This document shows, piece by piece, positions 4,656-8,709 of a stretch of 8,709 bases of DNA. A program made the translations under genes and the position numbers. The notes beneath the pieces are model-generated. The model worked only from the letters and a program-made list of their open reading frames with translations, did not search any database and was not told the origin of the DNA. Source of the DNA: RGIG2945 sp045540355 (lineage in GTDB: Bacteria > Bacillota > Clostridia > Oscillospirales > Acutalibacteraceae); assembly GCA_045540355.1 (NCBI GenBank), contig JAZQHB010000096.1:1-8709 (forward strand), written 5' to 3'. How positions within the stretch are numbered: the first letter of the stretch is position 1; the number at the start of each line of letters is the position of its first letter.

Positions 4656-5801
4656 TCAATTTTCTATAAGTGAAAATTTCACTCTGCGACCTGCGTGATA
4701 CCTGCCATACTCATATCGTATGCCGTACTCATTGAGTAACCGCCCTGCGTTTACATTGAGCTTTAATGTCAAAACATTTGCAGCCATATCAACCTGTAAT
4801 TTCTCAACAAGCTCGGTAGGACTTCCCGACCATTGTGGATTGTTTGAAGTTATAAACTTTGCAACCGCTTCCAATACCGGTTCCGGTGGTTCTTTCCATA
4901 ACTCCGTTTCCAACCTTTCCAAATTCCACAACAGTTTTTCCGTATCTCTCTCAAGATACAACTTTTGGTCTTGCTGATCCCTGCCGGATATTTCAAGAAC
5001 TGCATTGTTTGAAGTGCGTTTTTCCTTTTGTAGCATAAACGCTCCGTCTGCTGCTCCGAGCAATCCGTTTGTACCCGAAATCATATCAAATTTATCGTCT
5101 GCCTGTTGCTTTCTTGTGTGATGAACAAGGAGCAGACATACGCCGAAATTATCAGCAAATTTTTTTAGCCTTGTTATGACTTCGTAATCATTAGAATAGC
5201 TATACTTATCACCGCCGAACTCTCTGACCTTTTGCAAGGTGTCAATAATAATCAGCTTTGTGTTAGTATGCTCATTTACAAATCTGTTAAGCTGTTCGTC
5301 AAGTCCGTTTCCAAGCTGACCTGCATTTACGGCTATAAACAAATCGTCTGTGCTTTCTTCACCGAACATTCGATAAAAACGCTCCTGCAATCTTCGGTAA
5401 TCATCTTCAAGAGCAAGATATAAAACTGTACCTTGTTTGACATCAAATCCCCATAGGCTTTTACCCTTGCTTATGTGGTATGCAAGCTGTGCCATTAAAA
5501 AGCTCTTTCCAAGTTTAGGTGCTCCCACAAAAAGATATGTTCCCGGATAGAGCAAGCCGTCAATAATCGGCGGCCTGTTCCTGTAAACTGTGTCATAAAG
5601 TTTATCCATAGAAACTGTTTTCAAATATGACGGCTCCAAACTTCTTTGAAATTCTTCTTGCATTTCTTGAAAAATATCATCAGAAGCATTGCAATTTTCG
5701 TCATAATCGGTTATAATAGTGTTGGTTTTAATACTATTTGACTGTTCTTCATCTGCGCCAACAGATGTAATCGGAGCAGTCATTTCTTTTTTGGTGTTCA
5801 T
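4656..5801 (-). CDS. RepA-like RecA-fold ATPase (AAA_25 type)
   Basis: The protein has 381 residues. An N-terminal extension of about 60 polar residues precedes the ATPase core: Walker A GAPKLGKS (93-100), then LYLALEDD (127-134), Walker B LIIID (183-187), LLVHHTRK (224-231) with the sensor histidines, and ISGTNGLLGAADG (241-253). This is the order seen in the hexameric RepA helicase of RSF1010 and the AAA_25 group found on plasmids and mobile elements. The C-terminal part (about 300-381) looks like a winged-helix DNA-binding region. It probably unwinds or remodels DNA of the excised or transferring element. No initiator protein is seen beside it. Its ATG overlaps the stop of the upstream gene by one base (TAATG), with AAAGGAGGG upstream, so the two are translationally coupled. 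Confidence 0.85.
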   Translation of the reverse strand: MNTKKEMTAPITSVGADEEQSNSIKTNTIITDYDENCNASDDIFQEMQEEFQRSLEPSYLKTVSMDKLYDTVYRNRPPIIDGLLYPGTYLFVGAPKLGKSFLMAQLAYHISKGKSLWGFDVKQGTVLYLALEDDYRRLQERFYRMFGEESTDDLFIAVNAGQLGNGLDEQLNRFVNEHTNTKLIIIDTLQKVREFGGDKYSYSNDYEVITRLKKFADNFGVCLLLVHHTRKQQADDKFDMISGTNGLLGAADGAFMLQKEKRTSNNAVLEISGRDQQDQKLYLERDTEKLLWNLERLETELWKEPPEPVLEAVAKFITSNNPQWSGSPTELVEKLQVDMAANVLTLKLNVNAGRLLNEYGIRYEYGRYHAGRRVKFSLIEN

Positions 5802-6121
5802 TACTCGCCCTCCTTTAAGCCTTGCAGAGTTAAGGTAATCAACTGAATTGTTTGCAGTAATTCCTCTGTCACATTATCGTTTTCGATACGCTTCAACTCG
5901 GTTAATACATTCTGCAATTCATCTTTGAGTGCCTTATATACTCTCGGATTTCCCACCACAACAATGTCTTGACATAAACATCTGCGATAGCAATATTCTT
6001 GTTTCGGTAGTCCCGATAACTTTACTGCCTTGTTTATTAGTTCGTTTTCTTCGGCTGATACCCGAAACCCTACTGTGATATTTCTCCATCTTTTTTGGCT
6101 ATCTAAATTTTTAGCTGACAT
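5801..6121 (-). CDS. small ribbon-helix-helix-like mobilization accessory protein (MobC-like)
   Basis: The protein has 106 residues. A basic N-terminus leads to a probable beta strand RNITVGFRVS (13-22), a helix with EENELINKAVKLSG (24-37), a turn and a second helix (about 40-50), the layout of ribbon-helix-helix DNA-binding proteins. The C-terminal half (60-104) is helical with heptad leucines. Small proteins of this kind help relaxases bind oriT. The identity is by overall pattern, not a catalytic motif. AAGGAG directly touches the ATG at 6130, which is too close, so I take the ATG at 6121, 9 nt further on. The gene overlaps the end of int by 11 bp and the next gene by 1 bp. Confidence 0.7.
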   Translation of the reverse strand: MSAKNLDSQKRWRNITVGFRVSAEENELINKAVKLSGLPKQEYCYRRCLCQDIVVVGNPRVYKALKDELQNVLTELKRIENDNVTEELLQTIQLITLTLQGLKEGE

Positions 6122-7202
6122 TTTCTTCATCTCCTTTTCTGATTGTGCTTAATTTATCTGCCATTTCCGTTTGTGTTGTCGGAAACAGATGTGCATATCG
6201 GTATGTTATATCAATGCTTTCGTGTCCTACTCGGTCAGCAATGGCAACCGCTGAAAATCCCATTTCTATTAAAAGGGAAATATGCGAATGACGAATATCG
6301 TGTATCCTTATGCGTTTAACCCCTGCTGCCTTTGCTCCCCTTGTCATTTCGTGATGAAGATAGCTTTTTGTTATTTCAAACATTCTTTCATTAGGCTTGA
6401 TGTGGTAAAGCTGTTTGATATAATCTTGTATTTCTTCACCGAGAAAATCGGGCATTTTGACAACTCGATTGCTCTTTGGTGTTTTCGGATCTGTTATCAC
6501 ATCTCGTCTGTCAAAACGCTGATATGATTTTGTAATTGCAACCGTACATTTTTCAAAATCGAAATCTGACGGTGTTAATGCTAATAACTCGCCCTCACGA
6601 ATACCGCACCAATATAATATTTCAAAGGCATAATATGAAACAGGCTTATCCATAACCGCCTCTGCAAACTTTTTATATTCCTCTTGTGTCCAAAACTGCA
6701 TTTCTTTGTTCTTTTCCTTACCCATATTACCGACTTTTGCTGCCGGATTTGAAGATAATCCGTAAAACCTTACTGCGTGATTGAAAATTGCACTTAATTG
6801 ATTGTGAAGCGTTTTAAGATATACAGGGGAATATTTTTTGTTATCACTCTTAACGGAATTTATCATTTCATTTTGCCAAGCAATAATATCCTTTGGCTCA
6901 ATTTCACACATCTTTCTGTTCTTGAAATATGGTAAAATCTTTGTTCGCATTATATGCTCCTTTGTGTGCCAAGTGTTTTCTTTAATACGACTTTTCATAT
7001 CTTCCGTATATGTATCAACGAAGCTCGCAAAGGTCATATCCAAATCAGCCTTTGTTTTATTAAGCTGCTCCCGTTCCCAAGCCTGTGCTTCTCTTTTGGT
7101 AGCAAAGCCACGCTTTTGTGATTGTCTGCGTTCACCCTTCCAATCAGTGTAGCGATATATAACTCGCCAAGTATTTGTTTTTTCTTCCTTGTAAACTGCC
7201 AT
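6111..7202 (-). CDS. int: tyrosine recombinase integrase
   Basis: The protein has 363 residues. The N-terminal arm-binding domain (1-50) has the three-strand pattern with TWRVIYRYTD and KRGFATKREAQAWE typical of Tn916/ICEBs1-type integrases, which read short repeats near the element ends. The core-binding SAM-like domain covers about 55-155. The catalytic domain carries Arg202 (in CGIREGELLAL), Lys240 (DPKTPKSNR), His301 and Arg304 (HDIRH), His327 (GHES) and the nucleophile Tyr336 (TYRYAHLF), so all six active-site residues are present. It should integrate the element at the guaA core and, with the excisionase, remove it. It is in an operon with xis, three bases upstream. AAAGGAA lies 11 nt before the ATG. 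It appears intact and functional. Confidence 0.95.
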   Translation of the reverse strand: MAVYKEEKTNTWRVIYRYTDWKGERRQSQKRGFATKREAQAWEREQLNKTKADLDMTFASFVDTYTEDMKSRIKENTWHTKEHIMRTKILPYFKNRKMCEIEPKDIIAWQNEMINSVKSDNKKYSPVYLKTLHNQLSAIFNHAVRFYGLSSNPAAKVGNMGKEKNKEMQFWTQEEYKKFAEAVMDKPVSYYAFEILYWCGIREGELLALTPSDFDFEKCTVAITKSYQRFDRRDVITDPKTPKSNRVVKMPDFLGEEIQDYIKQLYHIKPNERMFEITKSYLHHEMTRGAKAAGVKRIRIHDIRHSHISLLIEMGFSAVAIADRVGHESIDITYRYAHLFPTTQTEMADKLSTIRKGDEENVS

Positions 7203-7205
7203 ATT

Positions 7206-7409
7206 TTACTCATTCCTTTCATCATATTTATCTGTGCCATAGCACGCTTTTTCTAAAAAATATCTTCTGTTGATACGCCCTGAAACCACCAAAAAGCCTT
7301 TTTCCTTTAACTCTGCGTTAAGGCTTCTGACAATTTTATATGCGTATGATTTTGATACGCCGAGAATTTCGGCAACATCTTCTACTTTAAGAAAAGTGTT
7401 ATTTGCCAT
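7206..7409 (-). CDS. excisionase-like winged helix-turn-helix protein
   Basis: The 67-aa basic protein is built as a MerR-type winged helix: FLKVEDVAEILGVSKSYAYK (6-25) is the helix-turn-helix, and GFLVVSGRINRRYF (38-51) the wing. This is the small DNA-bending protein commonly placed just before int in clostridial elements. It is the first gene of the operon and is followed by int after 3 bp, so it likely directs recombination toward excision. The start is the ATG at 7409, 8 nt after AAGGAGG. An in-frame GTG at 7418 falls inside that ribosome binding site and is rejected. No gene symbol is assigned because sequence alone does not show excisionase activity. Confidence 0.8.
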   Translation of the reverse strand: MANNTFLKVEDVAEILGVSKSYAYKIVRSLNAELKEKGFLVVSGRINRRYFLEKACYGTDKYDERNE

Positions 7410-7435
7410 ATTTTTCACCTCCTTGCGCGATAAAT

Positions 7436-7560
7436 TAAACTTATATGTTTAAGTCCAATATCATTATACTAAACATTTTTGTTTATGTCAAGTGGTTTTT
7501 GTAAAAATATTAAAGTTTTTTGTTTATATTATCTTGACAAACACTAAACATATATGTTAT
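7436..7560. promoter_or_regulatory. four-operator control region between xis-int and the Xre gene
   Basis: Four copies of a 16-bp palindrome, consensus TAAACA-N4-TGTTTA, occur at 7436-7451 (TAAACTTATATGTTTA), 7470-7485 (TAAACATTTTTGTTTA), 7511-7526 (TAAAGTTTTTTGTTTA) and 7545-7560 (TAAACATATATGTTAT). Centre distances are 34, 41 and 34 bp. The second fills the -35/-10 spacer of the xis-int promoter and the fourth the spacer of the Xre promoter. The first lies at the xis-int start region and the third just upstream of the Xre -35. The natural ligand is the Xre protein encoded next door. Confidence 0.75.
7463..7491 (-). promoter_or_regulatory. promoter of the xis-int-mob-rep operon
   Basis: Minus-strand TTGACA (7491-7486), 17 bp, TATAAT (7468-7463): a full consensus promoter. 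Transcription would begin near 7456, leaving a 46-nt leader before xis. The spacer is an operator palindrome, so a bound repressor would block polymerase directly. Confidence 0.85.
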
Positions 7561-7563
7561 ACT
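7534..7563 (+). promoter_or_regulatory. promoter of the Xre regulator gene
   Basis: TTGACA (7534-7539), 18 bp, TATACT (7558-7563), with transcription starting near 7570, 26 bp before the start codon. An operator palindrome fills the spacer, which implies autorepression. Confidence 0.8.
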
Positions 7564-7595
7564 ACCTATAAGAAATTGAAAAGGAGCAGTAAATT

Positions 7596-8123
7596 ATGGC
7601 AATAGGTGAAAGAATACGCTTTTTACGCAATCTTAAAGGTATGACACAAAAATGGTTAGGTATGGCAGTCGGTTTTGATGAAAAGACTGCTGATATTCGT
7701 ATGGCACAATATGAATCAGGCACAAGAACACCGAAAGAGAATTTAACAAATGACCTTGCCAAAGTGTTAGAAGTTTCTCCTGCTGCCTTAAATGTTCCCA
7801 ACATTGACAGCTATGTTGGCTTAATGCACACTCTCTTTGCATTGGAAGATATATACGGCGTAAAAATTGAAGAAACAGACGGAGATGTTTGTTTGCGTGT
7901 TGATACATCAAAAGGCAACTCTGCCGCTAATCTTCATAAAATGCTTTTTGCTTGGCTTGAAACCGCCAAAAAGTTTTATGACGGCAATATCACCAAAGAA
8001 GAATATGACGAATGGCGTTATCATTACCCCGAATTTGATACAACACAAAAATGGGTTAAAGTTCCGTCACAACAAATCAGCGATATTTTCACCGAAGCAA
8101 AAAAATCTTCTAAAAGCAAATAA
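7596..8123 (+). CDS. Xre-family repressor-like regulator of the element
   Basis: The protein has 175 residues. The N-terminal helix-turn-helix domain (about 3-66) has IGERIRFLRNLKGMTQKWLG, then MAQYESGTRTPK and LAKVLEVSPAALNVP, the classic Xre/lambda-repressor layout. The C-terminal 105 residues contain the block KKFYDGNITKEEYDEWRYHY (125-144), also present in the regulator tail at 1-135. It shows no HEXXH protease motif, no LexA-type Ser/Lys pair that I can see, and no membrane segment. No ImmA-like protease gene lies beside it. AAGGAG lies 9 nt before the ATG. It is divergent from xis-int across shared operators and convergent with guaA. It most likely keeps the element integrated and silent; the signal that relieves repression is unknown. 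Confidence 0.9.
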   Translation: MAIGERIRFLRNLKGMTQKWLGMAVGFDEKTADIRMAQYESGTRTPKENLTNDLAKVLEVSPAALNVPNIDSYVGLMHTLFALEDIYGVKIEETDGDVCLRVDTSKGNSAANLHKMLFAWLETAKKFYDGNITKEEYDEWRYHYPEFDTTQKWVKVPSQQISDIFTEAKKSSKSK

Positions 8124-8162
8124 TCTGTATCATTTTCAATAAATTAAAAATGACAAGACAAA

Positions 8163-8200
8163 AAGAGCTAACCGATTTTACAAAAAATCAGTTAGCTCTT
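8163..8200. terminator. terminator between the Xre gene and guaA
   Basis: AAGAGCTAACCGATTTT (8163-8179) and AAAATCAGTTAGCTCTT (8184-8200) form a 17-bp stem with one imperfect pair and a 4-nt loop. On the minus strand the stem ends CTCTT and runs on into TTTGTC, so it can end the guaA transcript. On the plus strand the trailing AATTATTATG is a weaker T-run for the Xre gene. The element thus supplies guaA with a new terminator after integration. Confidence 0.75.
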
Positions 8201-8222
8201 AATTATTATGAATAATACAGAT

Positions 8223-8242
8223 GTTGCCAAATCGTTGCCAAA
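8223..8242 (+). repeat. right-end GTTGCCAAA repeat pair, probable integrase arm sites
   Basis: GTTGCCAAA occurs at 8223-8231 and 8234-8242 (11-bp period), ending 60 bp from the attachment core. The same heptamer pair is at the left end (425-442), in direct orientation. These are likely bound by the integrase N-terminal domain. Confidence 0.6.
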
Positions 8243-8299
8243 ACACCTTTTAATTTTCGAAAAACCCAGTATTTATGCGGTGTTCAGCCATTTCGTACA

Positions 8300-8312
8300 T
8301 CATTCCCATTCG
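8300..8312. other. attachment core within the guaA stop and last codons
   Basis: ATTCCCATTCG (8302-8312) matches the left core ATTCCCACTCG (314-324) except for one base. On the minus strand it encodes the Glu-Trp-Glu end of GuaA plus the T of the stop codon. The bases completing the stop (GA) come from the element. Seven identical bases (8302-8308) are a suitable crossover segment for a tyrosine recombinase. Confidence 0.7.
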
Positions 8313-8709
8313 ATTGTAGCCGGACCCTTCGGGCTTAAGTCATACAAAACTCTGCACACGCCGGGGACTTCAGCTAAAATTCTGTCTGTAATTTTCTTTA
8401 AGACCTTCCATTCGATTTCGGGAACGGTTGCAGTCATAGCATCAACGGTGTTTACCGCACGGATAATAACAGGGAGGTCAAACACTCGTTTTCCGTCTCT
8501 TACGCCGGTTGAGCGGAAATCGGGAACAACGGTGAAGAACTGCCAAACCTGCTGTGTGAGACCTGCTTTATCGAATTCCTCACGGAGGATAGCATCAGAC
8601 TCACGAAGAGCCTCTAAGCGATCACGGGTGATGGTTCCGAGGCAACGAACACCGAGTCCGGGACCGGGGAAAGGCTGGCGGTCAACCATATTTTCGGGGA
8701 GTCCCAAAG
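8300..8709 (-). CDS. guaA: GMP synthase (glutamine-hydrolysing), C-terminal part
   Basis: The gene enters from the right edge and ends at TGA 8300-8302. About 136 residues are visible, all from the C-terminal dimerization domain. FPGPGLGVRCLG near the start, FRSTGVRDGKRVFDLPVIIRAVNT and DAMTATVPEIEW in the middle, and PATIEWE at the end are family hallmarks. The enzyme amidates XMP to GMP in the cytosol. The glutaminase and ATP-pyrophosphatase domains lie outside the window. The protein end is the normal one, so integration has restored rather than broken the gene. It is a housekeeping host gene used as the insertion target. Confidence 0.95.
   Translation of the reverse strand, partial: LGLPENMVDRQPFPGPGLGVRCLGTITRDRLEALRESDAILREEFDKAGLTQQVWQFFTVVPDFRSTGVRDGKRVFDLPVIIRAVNTVDAMTATVPEIEWKVLKKITDRILAEVPGVCRVLYDLSPKGPATIEWE

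Larger units (their letters stand above)
314..8312. mobile_element. integrative mobilizable element in the 3' end of guaA, about 8 kb
   Basis: The borders are the two ATTCCCA(C/T)TCG cores at 314-324 and 8302-8312, the right one inside the last codons of guaA. Inside are a tyrosine integrase, an excisionase-like protein, an Xre repressor, a MobV/Pre relaxase, a small mobilization protein, a RepA-like ATPase and an ABC-F resistance gene. No VirD4/TcpA-type coupling protein, VirB4 or other secretion gene is present, so it is mobilizable, not self-transmissible. GTTGCCA repeat pairs lie inside both ends in the same orientation. The 3' end of guaA is a known target for genomic islands and conjugative elements. 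Confidence 0.8.

Noticed and set aside
4656..5801. RepA-like protein as a replication initiator
   Set aside because: Its motifs are those of a RecA-fold ATPase/helicase; no Rep_3, RepA_N or rolling-circle initiator motif is present, so initiation is not claimed.
7562..7911. Minus-strand open frames opposite the Xre gene
   Set aside because: They are antisense shadows of a well-supported gene with promoter, ribosome binding site and family match.
8300..8709. guaA disrupted or truncated by the insertion
   Set aside because: The visible C-terminus ends in the normal PATIEWE and a stop; the gene only leaves the window at the right edge.
1..8709. CRISPR array, tRNA/rRNA genes, toxin-antitoxin pair, insertion sequence transposase
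   Set aside because: I looked for regularly spaced repeats, tRNA-like folds, paired small toxin genes and transposase motifs and saw none. The repeats present are short end repeats, operators and palindromes.

Overview
The window is AT-rich DNA from a low-GC Gram-positive bacterium, most likely a gut-type clostridium. The evidence is the clostridial form of the GuaA C-terminus, the strong AGGAGG-type ribosome binding sites, the TTGACA/TATAAT promoters, and the families of mobile genes present. It holds one almost complete mobilizable element of about 8 kb, integrated at the 3' end of guaA (GMP synthase), plus the tail of what appears to be a second, related element lying in tandem on its far side.

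Layout, left to right. Positions 1-135 are the end of an Xre-type regulator gene of the neighbouring element. A strong bidirectional terminator, a pair of 11-bp-spaced repeats and a guaA-like attachment core (314-324) follow. The main element starts there. Positions 325-832 are non-coding and hold a GTTGCCA repeat pair, an operator-like palindrome and diverged direct repeats. Positions 833-2311 (minus strand) encode an Lsa-type ABC-F ribosome protection protein, with a long leader at 2312-2690 that looks like a ribosome-controlled transcription attenuator. Positions 2793-3947 (minus) encode a MobV/Pre relaxase, preceded by a hairpin-rich non-coding stretch (3948-4298) that is the best oriT candidate. 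A 77-aa protein (4299-4532) and an inverted/direct iteron-like cluster (4564-4648) come next. Then comes a tightly packed minus-strand operon, read from the right as xis (7206-7409), int (6111-7202), a small ribbon-helix-helix-like mobilization protein (5801-6121) and a RepA-like RecA-fold ATPase (4656-5801). A divergent plus-strand Xre regulator gene (7596-8123) faces it across a 186-bp control region with four copies of a 16-bp operator in a symmetric 34-41-34 bp layout. The right end carries a terminator, the GTTGCCA repeat pair, and the attachment core inside the last codons of guaA (8300-8709, partial).

How it works together (inference from families and layout): the Xre protein probably represses both its own promoter and the xis-int promoter by binding inside the -35/-10 spacers. 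When repression is lifted, Xis and Int excise the element between the two guaA cores. The same transcript then supplies the small mobilization protein and the RepA-like ATPase, and the relaxase nicks at a nearby oriT. There is no coupling protein or type IV secretion gene, so transfer would need a helper conjugative element. The cargo is antibiotic resistance of the ABC-F type (typically lincosamides, streptogramin A and pleuromutilins), with its own drug-responsive leader.

The genes belong to known families. The most noteworthy content is non-coding: the four-operator switch with a possible fifth operator beside the att site, the attenuator, the tandem accretion of elements with different integrase arm-site sequences, and several families of palindromes.
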